A stretch of DNA of 64,000 bases from Bradyrhizobium sp. CCBAU 53340. GTDB taxonomy: Bacteria; Pseudomonadota; Alphaproteobacteria; Rhizobiales; Xanthobacteraceae. The stretch lies in assembly GCF_015291645.1 (NCBI RefSeq), contig NZ_CP030055.1, positions 4,340,001-4,404,000 on the forward strand, given 5' to 3'. The notes under the pieces were generated by a model. It did not search any database and was not told the origin of the DNA. It saw nothing but the letters and a program-made list of their open reading frames with translations. Both the position numbers and the translations under genes were made by a program. Below, one piece after another: positions 14,350-23,139 of the stretch (positions are counted from its first letter, which is position 1; every line of letters begins with the position of its first letter).

Positions 14350-15398
14350 CTCTCATCCGCAGGCGGCGTCCACACCACCTGATCAATCCGTGTTGCACCG
14401 CTCGCCAGCATCACCAGCCGGTCAAAGCCGAGCGCGACGCCGCTTGCTTCCGGCATTGCGGCGACCGCCGCCAGAAAATCCTCGTCCAGCGGATAGGCCT
14501 CGCCGTAGCGGCGCTGCTTCTCCGCCATCGATTCCGTGAAGCGCTCGCGCTGCTCCTCGGCGTCGGTCAGTTCGCCAAAGCCGTTGGCCAGCTCGACACC
14601 GCAGGCATAGACCTCGAACCGTTCCGCTACCCTGGGATCGCCTGCCTTCACCCGCGCTAGCGCCGCCTCTGGAGATGGGTATTCGAACAGGATGGTCAAA
14701 CGCCCTTGTCCCAGATGCGGCTCGACGTGCTCGACCAGGACCTTGCTGAAGATGTCCGACCAGGTGTCGTCCTCGGCCACGCGAACCTTGCCGGCGGCCG
14801 CCTGGGCGAGCGCGGCACGGTTACCCTCGGCGCCCGAGATTGTCGACAGCAGGTCGACCCCGGCGAAGCGATCGAAGGCGTCCGCGACCGTCAACAGTTC
14901 CGGCTCGGCGAAGGGATCGGCGCTCCGGCCTCGGAACGAAAAGGTCCCGATTCCGGTCGCCTGCGCCGCCCGGGCGATGACCACCACGGTGTCAGCCATG
15001 ATGGCATCATAGGGGGCAGCCGCCCGGTACCATTCCAGCATGGTGAATTCGGGCAGATGCAGGTCGCCACGTTCGCGGTCACGGAACACCCGGGCGAACT
15101 CGAAAATCCGCGCCTCGCCGGCCGCCAACAGCTTCTTGCAGGCGAATTCGGGCGAAGTCCGCAAATATCGGCTGGCCCGGCTGCCATCCGGCCGCATGAT
15201 CTCGGTCCGGGGGGCGTGCAAATGGGTTTCGTTGCCCGGGGAGACTTGAAGGACCGAGGTTTCGACCTCGACAAAGCCCTGCTCGCCGAAAAAGCCCCTC
15301 AGCGACGCGGTAATGGCCCCCCTCGCCTGGAGGAATGGCCGGCGGTCGAGATGCCGGCTGGGCGTCCAGAATGGCGAAATCGGCTTGTCCCCAGCCAT
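14346..15398 (-). CDS. epmA: EF-P lysyl-lysine ligase EpmA
   Basis: A 350-residue paralogue of the catalytic domain of class II lysyl-tRNA synthetase (PoxA/GenX/YjeA). It activates beta-lysine and ligates it to a lysine of EF-P instead of a tRNA. Class II motif 2 appears as FEFARVFRDRERGDLHLPEF and motif 3 as SGVALGFDRLVML near the C terminus; ELANGFGELTDAEEQRERF is the substrate region. There is no anticodon-binding domain, as expected. ATG 15398 is chosen by homology (MAGDKPISPFWTP). First gene of the epmA-epmB operon, divergent from efp across about 160 bp. Confidence 0.95.
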   Translation of the reverse strand: MAGDKPISPFWTPSRHLDRRPFLQARGAITASLRGFFGEQGFVEVETSVLQVSPGNETHLHAPRTEIMRPDGSRASRYLRTSPEFACKKLLAAGEARIFEFARVFRDRERGDLHLPEFTMLEWYRAAAPYDAIMADTVVVIARAAQATGIGTFSFRGRSADPFAEPELLTVADAFDRFAGVDLLSTISGAEGNRAALAQAAAGKVRVAEDDTWSDIFSKVLVEHVEPHLGQGRLTILFEYPSPEAALARVKAGDPRVAERFEVYACGVELANGFGELTDAEEQRERFTESMAEKQRRYGEAYPLDEDFLAAVAAMPEASGVALGFDRLVMLASGATRIDQVVWTPPADER

Positions 15399-15560
15399 TA
15401 ACCGAGCGCCTCGCAGGCCAGCAAAGTGCTGGCATCGAACCGCAAAATCAGTATGTTGCGGCCCGAAACGGGCGCCGAGGCCTGATTTGAGGCCCCAAGT
15501 CCCCCATTGATTTGACCACGTCCTGGCCTGAGCCGGGCCAAGCAAGCAGGAAATATAGCT

Positions 15561-16127
15561 TTGAGAGTCATCGCCAGTTCTATTCGCAAGGGCAACGTGA
15601 TCGAGCAAGACGGCAAACTTTATGTCGTCGTGAGCGCCGAGAACATCCATCCCGGCAAGGGCACGCCGGTCAGCCAGATCGAAATGCGCCGAATTTCGGA
15701 CGGGGTAAAGATCTCCGAGCGCTACAAGACCACTGACCAGGTCGAAAAGGCCACGATCGAAGAGCGCAACTACACCTTCCTGTATGAAGATGGCGACGGT
15801 TTCCACTTCATGAACCCCGAGACCTACGATCAGGTCCAGGTCCCCAAGGACGTCGTCGGCGATGCCGCCGCCTATCTTCAGCCAGACATGACCGTCAAGC
15901 TGTCGTTGCACGACGTCAACGTTGTCTCGCTCGCTCTGCCGCAGCGCGTGACGCTTGAAGTCGTCGAGACCGAGCCGGTGACCAAGGGCCAGACCGCCTC
16001 GTCGTCCTACAAGCCGGCGGTGCTCTCCAACGGCATCCGCACCACCGTGCCGCCGCACATTTCGGTTGGCACCCGGATCGTGGTGATGACCGAAGACGGC
16101 TCCTACTCCGAGCGCGCGAAGGACTAA
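15561..16127 (+). CDS. efp: Elongation factor P
   Basis: A 188-residue EF-P, which relieves ribosome stalling at polyproline. It has the three-domain architecture of the family: an N-terminal KOW-like domain with the loop [10 protein letters not shown], where Lys33 is the expected site of beta-lysylation, then two OB-type domains ending [20 protein letters not shown]. The start is a TTG, unusual for such an abundant protein, but AGGAA is well placed before it and the N terminus ([12 protein letters not shown]) is complete. The modifying enzymes epmA and epmB are adjacent and divergent, and Lys rather than Arg in the loop agrees with them. Confidence 0.96.
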   Translation: MRVIASSIRKGNVIEQDGKLYVVVSAENIHPGKGTPVSQIEMRRISDGVKISERYKTTDQVEKATIEERNYTFLYEDGDGFHFMNPETYDQVQVPKDVVGDAAAYLQPDMTVKLSLHDVNVVSLALPQRVTLEVVETEPVTKGQTASSSYKPAVLSNGIRTTVPPHISVGTRIVVMTEDGSYSERAKD

Positions 16128-16144
16128 GCGAGGGATCGAAACAA

Positions 16145-17770
16145 GTGCCGCCGGGGGGCGAGACAGTGGTTGGGAAGAGTTTCCGCTTCGTCTCGCTGCT
16201 TCTGGCGTCGCTCTCGCTCCTCACCGCCACGCCGGTCGCGGCGGACGAGATCCGCAGTCCATCCCTCACGGCCCTGCGCGTCGATTGGCGCGCAGCGCTC
16301 GATCAGCTTCGCACCGAGATCAACAGCCGGCCACAGATCGCCGGCAACTTCATCTTCGTGCCGCGCCGTTCGGTCCCGCGCTACGATCCGCGCGCCACGC
16401 CGGCGCTGGTGCAGCTCAACGCAGTCTCCTCGCAATTCTTCTCCGGCATCGCCCGCAGCTCCGTTCCCGTGCTGCTGCCGTTCGATGCTGCCGCCTATCT
16501 CGAGGCGCAACGCAGCGGCGCCCCAGGCGCCTCGCCCGCGCTGTCGCGCTACCAGGCCGATTTCGATCCCGCTGACATGTTCGACGCCGGTCCCGCCGGC
16601 TACAGCGCGACGTTCTTTCTCGAGCCCGGCGCCGGCGATGGCATGCCGCCGCGTACCTTCGCAAAACCGGTCGAGGTACAGATCACGGGCTCGGCGCTCG
16701 TCTACGACATCGCCGATCCCGCCGGCGGCAAGGGCGAGCCGGTCAAATCACTTGCCACCATCTATCCGGACCTGCGCAAATTCATCCGCGAAGGCTTTGT
16801 CCGTTACGCCTTCACGCGGTTCGGTGTCGCCTATGTGGTGTCGATCCAGTGCCTGGACAGCGTCGCAAGGCCGCGGCGGCTAGCCTGCAAGGAGGCCTAC
16901 CCCGTCGCCGAGCGTTTCCTGAAGGCGCTGCACGTCGCTGGTGGTCAGCGCATGCGGCCGCTGATGGACGTTGCCTCCTACGTGATCGATCGTCCCGCCC
17001 CGCGTTCGACGGATTTCAGCTTCCGACCGAGCGGCGATATCATCCCGAACACCGGTTATCGCAAACAGGGCGGCCACCCCGATGCGATGGCCTATGCACA
17101 GATCCGCTTCCCGCTCGAGAAAGCGCCGGCCTTCGTGCATTCGCAATCCTACGCCAAGCGCGACAAGGACGACGGCCCGACCGCATATCCCTGGCGCGAC
17201 AATTTCTGCGAGTCGCGCAGCTTCGAGGTCTGGCAGTGCGGCGGCGGCTACGGCCACCAGGGCGAGGACATCCGCGCCGCCAATTGCCCCTCACCCGGCG
17301 ACGGCCACGAAGCCTGCGATCCCAAGCAGCGCGGGGTCGTCGCCGTCCGCGATGCCGTGGTGATCCGCACGCCCAAGGACCAGGCGGCAACGCTCGAGGT
17401 CAACAGCCACACCGAGCGCATCCGCTTCCGGTACATGCACATGAACCCGCAGGCGTTGAACGCCGACGGGATACTCAATGGCCGCATCGTCAGCGAAGGC
17501 GAAAAGATAGGCGTGATCTCGAACTATCTCGACCATCCCGCGGGCACATCGATGCATCTGCATTTCGACGTCCAGGTGTTCACGCGTGATGGCTGGATCT
17601 GGGTCAGCCCCTACGTCACGCTGGTCTCGGCCTATGAGCGCCTGATCCGCGCCCGCGGCCGCGAGATCGGCCCGGAGATCGCAGGCACCCCGCAACCGGT
17701 CGCACATGCGGCGCCCGAGGATGTAGTGAAGCCCGATCTGCGAGAGGGAGCAAGCAGCGAAGAGAACTAG
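16145..17770 (+). CDS. M23 family peptidase-like secreted protein
   Basis: About 541 residues with a signal peptide (FRFVSLLLASLSLLTATPVAA). The C-terminal part resembles an LytM/M23 endopeptidase: GGGYGHQGEDIRA supplies the HxxxD pair near residue 375, RYMHMNP a further His, and SMHLHFDVQV the HxH motif near residue 471. A large insert with several cysteines lies between the first pair and the rest, and there is a long N-terminal region of unknown fold. It probably cuts peptidoglycan cross-bridges or is a degenerate scaffold. GTG 16145 (GAGGG upstream) or a GTG at 16169 could be the start. It follows efp by 17 bp and may share its transcript. Confidence 0.82.
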   Translation: MPPGGETVVGKSFRFVSLLLASLSLLTATPVAADEIRSPSLTALRVDWRAALDQLRTEINSRPQIAGNFIFVPRRSVPRYDPRATPALVQLNAVSSQFFSGIARSSVPVLLPFDAAAYLEAQRSGAPGASPALSRYQADFDPADMFDAGPAGYSATFFLEPGAGDGMPPRTFAKPVEVQITGSALVYDIADPAGGKGEPVKSLATIYPDLRKFIREGFVRYAFTRFGVAYVVSIQCLDSVARPRRLACKEAYPVAERFLKALHVAGGQRMRPLMDVASYVIDRPAPRSTDFSFRPSGDIIPNTGYRKQGGHPDAMAYAQIRFPLEKAPAFVHSQSYAKRDKDDGPTAYPWRDNFCESRSFEVWQCGGGYGHQGEDIRAANCPSPGDGHEACDPKQRGVVAVRDAVVIRTPKDQAATLEVNSHTERIRFRYMHMNPQALNADGILNGRIVSEGEKIGVISNYLDHPAGTSMHLHFDVQVFTRDGWIWVSPYVTLVSAYERLIRARGREIGPEIAGTPQPVAHAAPEDVVKPDLREGASSEEN

Positions 17771-17830
17771 GAGACGCGCCGTTGAGGTCACCCGGATTTC
17801 GCAGACGCTCCATCCGGGTCACCATCTATT

Positions 17831-18334
17831 TTAGTCCAGATACGTCGTCAGCTGCGCGCCCTCATCGGCCACGAACACGGCGATCAGTTCGGCCGGCTCC
17901 GTGGTGCTGGCATTGGCCGAGACCAGATGCGTGGCTCCTGGCGGCTCGAAGAAGGACTGGCCGACACCGAACGTCTCGACCGGGCCGCCCCCGAGCTGGG
18001 AGCGGATCTCGCCCCTGGTAATGTAAGCGGTCACCGAGCCGGCATGCCGGTGCGGTCGCGAAAACCCGCCGGGGCCATAAAACACGCGCACGATGGTGAC
18101 CCGCTTTCCCGGCACGTTTGGCAGCGCGTAGGAACCGATCGGCTCGACCTTGTCGAGCGGCGAGCTCTCCGCAGCGGCGGCGCAGAGGGGCGCGAGTGCG
18201 CCTGATACGGTGTCCATCGTGATCGGCAGCACCTTGCCGATCGCGAGCGCACAGGCAAGCCCACCGACGACGGCCAGCACCATCGAGCGCATTGGCACCG
18301 GGCGCTGCATGGTGGCTAAATTCATTGCAGTCAT
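17831..18334 (-). CDS. Cupin domain protein with N-terminal membrane segment
   Basis: A 167-residue protein. An N-terminal hydrophobic helix (SMVLAVVGGLACALAIGKVL) anchors or exports it. A single cupin barrel follows, with metal-binding residues in FSRPHRHAGSVTAYITRGE (His, His, Glu) and GATHLVSAN (His). GGGAG precedes ATG 18334. It is the second gene after ahpD (19 bp gap) and is controlled with it from the operator region at 18853-18887. The ligand is unknown; the pairing with an AhpD-type protein suggests a role against reactive electrophiles or peroxides in the cell envelope. Confidence 0.85.
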   Translation of the reverse strand: MTAMNLATMQRPVPMRSMVLAVVGGLACALAIGKVLPITMDTVSGALAPLCAAAAESSPLDKVEPIGSYALPNVPGKRVTIVRVFYGPGGFSRPHRHAGSVTAYITRGEIRSQLGGGPVETFGVGQSFFEPPGATHLVSANASTTEPAELIAVFVADEGAQLTTYLD

Positions 18335-18353
18335 GACAAGCTCCCTGTCCCAA

Positions 18354-18833
18354 TCAGGATGTTGCAGCATTCGCTGCGATCGGCCGCTTCGCCGGAGTCC
18401 ATTGAAAGGCCGCGCCAAACCGGTTCCAGACGTTGATCGAGGCAATCGCGGATGTCAGGTACATCAGCTCGGTCTCGGAGAACTCGCGCTGCACTTCGGC
18501 ATACACCTCGTCGCCAAAGCCTTCAGGCAGCAGGGTCAGAGCCTCGGCCCAGGCCAGCGCCGCGCGTTCGCGCGCCGAATAGATCGGCGCCTCACGCCAG
18601 ACGGCGACGAGATGAAGCTTGTCGACGGGCACCCCAAGCCGCTCCGAGAGAAGGACATGGTGCTGCACACAAAAGGCGCAGCCATTGATCTGCGAGGCTC
18701 GCAGCTTCACAAGCTCGAGGAGCTGCTTGTCGAGGCCGGCCTTGGCCGCGACCTGGCCCAGAGCCAGCACCAGATCATAGGCATTTGGCGCAATCCTCTT
18801 GAAATCCTCATATTCGCTGCGGGCGTGTGACAT
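18354..18833 (-). CDS. AhpD-like / carboxymuconolactone decarboxylase family protein
   Basis: A 159-residue all-helical CMD/AhpD protein. The peroxidatic site is intact: LELVKLRASQINGCAFCVQHH has the Glu, CxxC and His of active alkylhydroperoxidase-like proteins (residues 40-60). GAGGTG lies before the ATG. First gene of an operon with a cupin. The divergent marR gene and the twin operators in the 55-bp gap make a compact stress-response unit of a type often induced by quinones, organic peroxides or phenolics; the inducer here is not known. Confidence 0.92.
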   Translation of the reverse strand: MSHARSEYEDFKRIAPNAYDLVLALGQVAAKAGLDKQLLELVKLRASQINGCAFCVQHHVLLSERLGVPVDKLHLVAVWREAPIYSARERAALAWAEALTLLPEGFGDEVYAEVQREFSETELMYLTSAIASINVWNRFGAAFQWTPAKRPIAANAATS

Positions 18834-18852
18834 TGCCGTTCACCTCGTGTAT

Positions 18853-18887
18853 TATAAGAGTACTTATATGTTATAAGAGCCCTTATA
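18853..18887. promoter_or_regulatory. Twin MarR-type operators
   Basis: Two near-identical inverted repeats, TATAAGAGTACTTATA (18853-18868) and TATAAGAGCCCTTATA (18872-18887), with centres 19 bp apart in the gap between ahpD and marR. The second ends one base before the marR ATG, so a bound repressor would block both divergent genes and any ribosome site for marR. Confidence 0.85.
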
Positions 18888-18888
18888 C

Positions 18889-19422
18889 ATGACACGCAAG
18901 CCTGCCGGTATCACAAGATCGCAATCGGAGCGGAAGAGGCCCGACCCCGCAAAGGACAGCCTGGTGCATGTACCCGCCCCCGGCGAGGGCAAGCGTGGCG
19001 AACAGGGCTATCTCGGCTATCTCCTGCGCCAGGCCCACGCCGCGGTCCGGCTGAAGATGGAACGCTCGCTGGCCGATCTCGGCGTAACCTCACCGCAATT
19101 CGCGGTGCTGACCATGCTCAATGCCTATCCGGGACTGTCAGGGGCCGACGTCGCCCGCCTCACCTTCCTGACGCCGCAGACCGTCGGCGTCATCATCCGC
19201 AACCTCGAGCGCGATGGTGCGATCCTGATGACACCCCACCCCGTCCACGGCCGCATCCAGCAGTGGACGCCGACGCCGCGCGGCACGACACTGCTGAAGG
19301 CATGTCGGGATCGGGTGCTCGAATTGGAGAAACGTCTTGCGACAGGAATAGACGGCAAGGCCGAAGTCACAATCCGCCGCTGGCTGGCCGGCATCGCGGC
19401 CGACTTGCAGGACGAGGCCTAG
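18889..19422 (+). CDS. MarR family transcriptional regulator
   Basis: A 177-residue winged-helix repressor. After a charged N-terminal extension of about 40 residues comes YLGYLLRQAHAAVRLKMERSL, then LGVTSPQFAVLTMLNAYPGLSGADVARLTFLTPQTVGVIIRNLERDG (helix-turn-helix) and the wing. Two operator copies lie immediately upstream and should be bound by this protein, giving autorepression and repression of ahpD-cupin. There is no ribosome site before ATG 18889; the mRNA may be leaderless, or translation may start at GTG 18963. A single Cys in the C-terminal half (LKACRDRV) is a possible redox sensor. Confidence 0.9.
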   Translation: MTRKPAGITRSQSERKRPDPAKDSLVHVPAPGEGKRGEQGYLGYLLRQAHAAVRLKMERSLADLGVTSPQFAVLTMLNAYPGLSGADVARLTFLTPQTVGVIIRNLERDGAILMTPHPVHGRIQQWTPTPRGTTLLKACRDRVLELEKRLATGIDGKAEVTIRRWLAGIAADLQDEA

Positions 19423-19463
19423 TCACCTTCAAGAAGGGAATCCGAGCCTTGCGCGAGAGCACC

Positions 19464-19715
19464 CTATCCGCCTTTGAGCGCATTCTGAACCTCACCGTCG
19501 GGCCAAGGCTCGCCAGTTGCCATGACTCGAACACGGCTTCGGTCCGCAGCGTTCACTAGCACATGCGAACTCATCCGGTCGGCACTTGGTTCAAGATGCA
19601 GATCCGTTTCTGGTTTCCAGCTCAGCGTTGCCGCAAGATCGGCAGGAAAGATCTGCCAGCACGATCCGTCGTCGAGTTCGACGACATGGCTTTCCGCATG
19701 CGCGCGTATCTTCAT
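19464..19715 (-). CDS. Conserved small hypothetical protein (83 aa)
   Basis: Reads MKIRAHAESHVVELDDGSCW, then QIFPADLAATLSWKPETDLHLEP and a C-terminal VLVNAADRSRVRVMATGEPWPDG. It looks like a compact beta-rich domain; I recall similar proteins in Bradyrhizobium without a function. GGGGTTGA before the ATG is a fair ribosome site. It is cytosolic and stands between marR (convergent) and a small secreted protein on the same strand, from which it is separated by a strong hairpin. Confidence 0.65.
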   Translation of the reverse strand: MKIRAHAESHVVELDDGSCWQIFPADLAATLSWKPETDLHLEPSADRMSSHVLVNAADRSRVRVMATGEPWPDGEVQNALKGG

Positions 19716-19743
19716 TCAACCCCGAAGTCTCGTTGAAGCAGGC

Positions 19744-19769
19744 GGGCCCCGGCGAATTGGCCGGGGCCC
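19744..19769 (-). terminator. Strong hairpin, probable terminator
   Basis: A perfect ten-base stem, GGGCCCCGGC with GCCGGGGCCC, loop GAATTG, between two minus-strand genes. No T-run follows on either side, so its terminator function is tentative. Confidence 0.45.
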
Positions 19770-19776
19770 TGCTCCG

Positions 19777-20031
19777 TCAATCGTTGTCGTGATGAATCAC
19801 GGTCTTGCTGCGATTGCCGAATTCATCTTCCTTCTTGATGACAGTGGTGCGGTCGGCGGGTGCGCGCTCCTTGATGACAGTGGTCCGATCGCGATCGCGG
19901 TCACGATACTCGTGGGACTCGCCGACCGTCACGCCAGCGCCGACCGGACCGACGTGAACGCCGACCTCATCCGCGAAAGCAGGGGCAGCGATCGCAGTGA
20001 CCATGGCCGCGGCAAACAGATATTTCCTCAT
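19777..20031 (-). CDS. Small secreted protein (84 aa)
   Basis: Signal peptide MRKYLFAAAMVTAIAAPAFA, then a mature part of about 64 residues rich in Arg, Asp, Lys and Thr with an internal repeat: DRTTVIKERAPADRTTVIKK contains DRTTVIK twice. GAGGAGG precedes the ATG. It is periplasmic or extracellular and probably disordered; I recall related proteins in Bradyrhizobium. No function is known. It ends just before the hairpin at 19744-19769. Confidence 0.72.
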   Translation of the reverse strand: MRKYLFAAAMVTAIAAPAFADEVGVHVGPVGAGVTVGESHEYRDRDRDRTTVIKERAPADRTTVIKKEDEFGNRSKTVIHHDND

Positions 20032-20155
20032 CTTGTCCTCCTCAATGTCATGCGAGGGGAATGCAGGAGTGCGACACTTTGTTCCGGGGAACGGCCTCTT
20101 CCTCGCGTTCCCGGAACCGGCTCGCAGAAGCCCTGTTTCCCGCTACAATGGCTCG

Positions 20156-21388
20156 ATGAAACACGCTGATTCCTCGACCATTCACGTCGCCCGCCGCACC
20201 CTGCTCAGATCCGCACTCGGCGCAGCCAGTTTGATCGCAGTTCCGAGGCACGTCCTCGCCTCGCCCCCAGGCTTCGACGAATGGCGCGAGGGCTTTCGTG
20301 CACGCGCAATGTCGAAGGGCATTTCGGCTGCGACCTGGCAGCGCGCGATGGCGCGGGTCGAACCCGACATGAGCGTGTTCAAGCAGATGCGCAACCAGCC
20401 CGAATTTCACGAGCAGGTCTGGCAGTACATCAACCGTCGCGTCTCCGACTGGCGCATCATCAACGGCAAGATCGCACTGAAGAACAACGAAGCGCTGTTT
20501 GCGCGCATCGAGCGCGATTTCGGCGTCGAGCGCGGCACGTTGCTGGCGCTATGGGGCGTGGAGTCCGCTTACGGCGATCCGCTGGTGCAGCAAAATCACA
20601 TGACGCCGGTGTTTCCCTCGCTCGCCGCGCTCGCCTGGAATGAGCCGCGCCGCAAGGCCTATTGGGAGGCCGAGCTGATCAATGCACTGCGCATCGTCGA
20701 CAAGGGCTGGAGCACGCCGGAGGAGATGCGCGGCTCATGGGCCGGCGCGATGGGTCATTCGCAATGGATGCCGGAGGTGTGGCTCAATGTCGGCATCGAC
20801 TATAACGGCGACGGCAAGGTCTCGCCCTTCGGCAAGCCCGACGACGCGTTGGGATCGACCGCAAAATATCTCGTCAATCGCGGCAAGTGGCACCGCGGCG
20901 AACATTGGGGCTATGAGGTGCGCGCGTCCGGCGAGATGAGCGGCAGCCGCACCTATGCCGCCTGGCAGGCGGCCGGCGTTACCCGCGCCGACGGCCAGGC
21001 ATTTCCGCAGCCGAATGCGTCCGCGCAGATGTGGACGCCGGTCGCGGGCGGGCCGACATTCCTGCTGGGGCCAAACTTCTACGCGGTCAAGAGCTACAAC
21101 CCTTCCATGAACTATGCGCTCGCGATCTGCCATCTCGGCGATCGCTGCCTGGGCGCACCGCCCTTCATTCAACCCTTCCCCGGCTCCGAGCGCGTGCTGA
21201 CGCTCGCCGAGGTGCAGGAGATGCAGACGCGCCTGACCAAGGCCGGTTTCGATACCGGTGGCACCGACGGCCGCGTCGGCAACGACACGATGAAGGCGAT
21301 CAAGGATTTTCAGCTGCGTGCCGGGATCACGCCCGCCGATGGTTATGGCGGGCTGAAGGTGCTGGCAAAGCTGCGGCAGGGATCTTAA
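20156..21388 (+). CDS. Lytic murein transglycosylase, MltB family
   Basis: A 410-residue secreted enzyme that cleaves the glycan strands of peptidoglycan with formation of 1,6-anhydromuramic acid. The signal region ARRTLLRSALGAASLIA resembles a twin-arginine signal. The SLT_2/MltB domain spans about residues 40-330 with the catalytic Glu136 in LLALWGVESAYGDP and the motif GSWAGAMGHSQWMP. A C-terminal PG_binding_1 domain (TLAEVQEMQTRLTKAGFDTG...LRAGITPADGYGG) anchors it to the wall. ATG 20156 is chosen because homology and the signal peptide start there; the ribosome site is weak. Confidence 0.93.
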   Translation: MKHADSSTIHVARRTLLRSALGAASLIAVPRHVLASPPGFDEWREGFRARAMSKGISAATWQRAMARVEPDMSVFKQMRNQPEFHEQVWQYINRRVSDWRIINGKIALKNNEALFARIERDFGVERGTLLALWGVESAYGDPLVQQNHMTPVFPSLAALAWNEPRRKAYWEAELINALRIVDKGWSTPEEMRGSWAGAMGHSQWMPEVWLNVGIDYNGDGKVSPFGKPDDALGSTAKYLVNRGKWHRGEHWGYEVRASGEMSGSRTYAAWQAAGVTRADGQAFPQPNASAQMWTPVAGGPTFLLGPNFYAVKSYNPSMNYALAICHLGDRCLGAPPFIQPFPGSERVLTLAEVQEMQTRLTKAGFDTGGTDGRVGNDTMKAIKDFQLRAGITPADGYGGLKVLAKLRQGS

Positions 21389-21394
21389 GCCGCC

Positions 21395-22186
21395 TCAGTG
21401 TCTGTACTGCGGCTCTTCCGCGTCGAGCTGGCGGCGGATCGCGGCGAGATGCAGTCGTGCGGATTCGGAATCGCCCTCGCGCATCTGCGTGTAGGTCGCG
21501 GCCGCAATCGCGGGATCGACCGGCAAGACCTTTCGCCCCGTCGACATCGCCAGCACCTGCACTTCGGCGGCGCGTTCGAGATAGTAGAGATCGTCCCAGG
21601 CTTCCGCGATGGTCGGCGCCAGCACCATCACGCCATGATGCTTCATGAAGACGATATCTGCACCACCGACGGCTGATGCAATCCGCGCGCCTTCGCTGGT
21701 GTCCAGCGCGAGGCCGTTGTAATCGCGATCGACCGCCGTGCGGCCATAGAACTTCAGCGCGGTCTGGCCGGCCCAGATCAGCGGATCGCCCTCGGTCATC
21801 GACAGCGCCGTCGCGTAAGGCATGTGGGTGTGGAAGGCGACCTTGGCGCGCGGCAGGCGCTTGTGCATCTCGGCATGGATGTAGAACGCGGTCGCCTCGG
21901 GCACGCCCTCGCCATCCAGTACATGACCGTGGAAGTCACAGATCAGCAGCTTTGATGCCGTCAGCTCGCGGAAGGCGTAGCCGTAGGGGTTGACCAGGAA
22001 GAGGTCATCGTGGCCGGGCACCACGGCCGAGAAATGGTTGCAGATGCCCTCCTCAAAACCGTTGCGCGCGGCCATGCGAAAACAGGCCGCGAGATCTTCG
22101 CGCGCGGTGCGGATCGCATCGGTCACGAGGTCCGGCCGGTTCGAGCGAACGGCGGCGGGCGAGGAGGCGTGAAGGCTGTGCGCCAT
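21395..22186 (-). CDS. Class II aldolase/adducin family protein
   Basis: A 263-residue Zn-dependent aldolase-type protein. The family's metal and substrate residues are present: ICNHFSAVVPG, VNPYGYAFREL (phosphate or carboxylate site), FHTHMPYATALS (HTH zinc ligands) and FMKHHGVMVLAPTI (third His). Proteins of this size without a sugar-phosphate operon are often annotated only as class II aldolase/adducin; the substrate is unknown. It converges on the transglycosylase gene (6 bp apart) and lies downstream of an SDR on the same strand, which could be a partner in oxidising an aldol product. Confidence 0.9.
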   Translation of the reverse strand: MAHSLHASSPAAVRSNRPDLVTDAIRTAREDLAACFRMAARNGFEEGICNHFSAVVPGHDDLFLVNPYGYAFRELTASKLLICDFHGHVLDGEGVPEATAFYIHAEMHKRLPRAKVAFHTHMPYATALSMTEGDPLIWAGQTALKFYGRTAVDRDYNGLALDTSEGARIASAVGGADIVFMKHHGVMVLAPTIAEAWDDLYYLERAAEVQVLAMSTGRKVLPVDPAIAAATYTQMREGDSESARLHLAAIRRQLDAEEPQYRH

Positions 22187-22282
22187 GACGAAGGAGACCT
22201 CTTTCGGGCAATAGACGACTGCGTTCTACAGGGCCGACGCCTGCGCGTCAGCCCCTATGGCCGCCGGCCTGCCCTGCGCGTC

Positions 22283-23092
22283 TCACGCCCGCCGAGGCAC
22301 TCCGCCGGCATTCATGCCGCCGTCGATGACGAGTTCGCTGCCGGTGACGTAACGCGAGGCATCTGACGCCAGATACAGCACGCCGGAGGCGATCTCCGCC
22401 GCCTGGCCGGCGCGACCAAGCGGGGTTGCGATCTTGGCCCGTTCCTCCGGATCGATCGGCGCGTTCTGGCCTGCGCCGGTTGCACCAGTCGGGATCTTGC
22501 CCCAGATCGGCGTGTCGATGATCCCTGGATGGACCGAATTGACGCGAATGCCGTCGCCGGCCGCCGCACACTCCATCGCAATCGATTTGGCGAACAGCCG
22601 CACGCCGCCCTTGGTCGCCGAATAGGCTGACAATCCGGGCGCGCCGCGCAAGCCCGCGAGCGACGACATCATGACGATCGAGCCGCCGCCATGCTTGCGC
22701 ATCAGCGGCAGGCAATGCTTGACCGAAAGGAACACACCATCGAGATTGATCGCGTTCTGCTTGCGCCAGTCGGCGAGCGTCATGTCGGTGATCGACGGCA
22801 CGGCGATGCCGATGCCGGCGTTCGACACCAGGATGTCGAGCCGGCCGTAGCGCTTGGCGATCTCGGCGACGATCTCGATCCAGCGCTCCTCGCTGGTGAC
22901 GTCCTGCTCGAGGAAGATCGCCTTGCCACCGGTTTTTGTCACACGCTTGGCGAGTTCGGGGCCGCGTAGCTCATCGATGTCGGTGATGACGACCGTCGCG
23001 CCTTCGCGAGCAAATGACTCGACGATGGCCTCGCCAATGCCCGACGCACCGCCCGTCACCAGCGCGACCTTGCCCTCAACCTGCCCTGCCAT
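22283..23092 (-). CDS. SDR family oxidoreductase
   Basis: A 269-residue classical short-chain dehydrogenase. The Rossmann motif TGGASGIG is at 13-20, VSNAG follows, and the catalytic Tyr157-x-x-x-Lys161 lies in SAYSATKGG with Ser before it. TDID after beta-2 suggests NAD preference. GGGAG lies five bases before ATG 23092. The reaction is unknown; it is close to a class II aldolase (about 100 bp) and follows recJ by 48 bp on the same strand. Confidence 0.92.
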   Translation of the reverse strand: MAGQVEGKVALVTGGASGIGEAIVESFAREGATVVITDIDELRGPELAKRVTKTGGKAIFLEQDVTSEERWIEIVAEIAKRYGRLDILVSNAGIGIAVPSITDMTLADWRKQNAINLDGVFLSVKHCLPLMRKHGGGSIVMMSSLAGLRGAPGLSAYSATKGGVRLFAKSIAMECAAAGDGIRVNSVHPGIIDTPIWGKIPTGATGAGQNAPIDPEERAKIATPLGRAGQAAEIASGVLYLASDASRYVTGSELVIDGGMNAGGVPRRA

Positions 23093-23139
23093 GTTCACTC
23101 CCTTTCTTTTTGTTGCTTGCGGTTTGTTGTTTGCGACCG

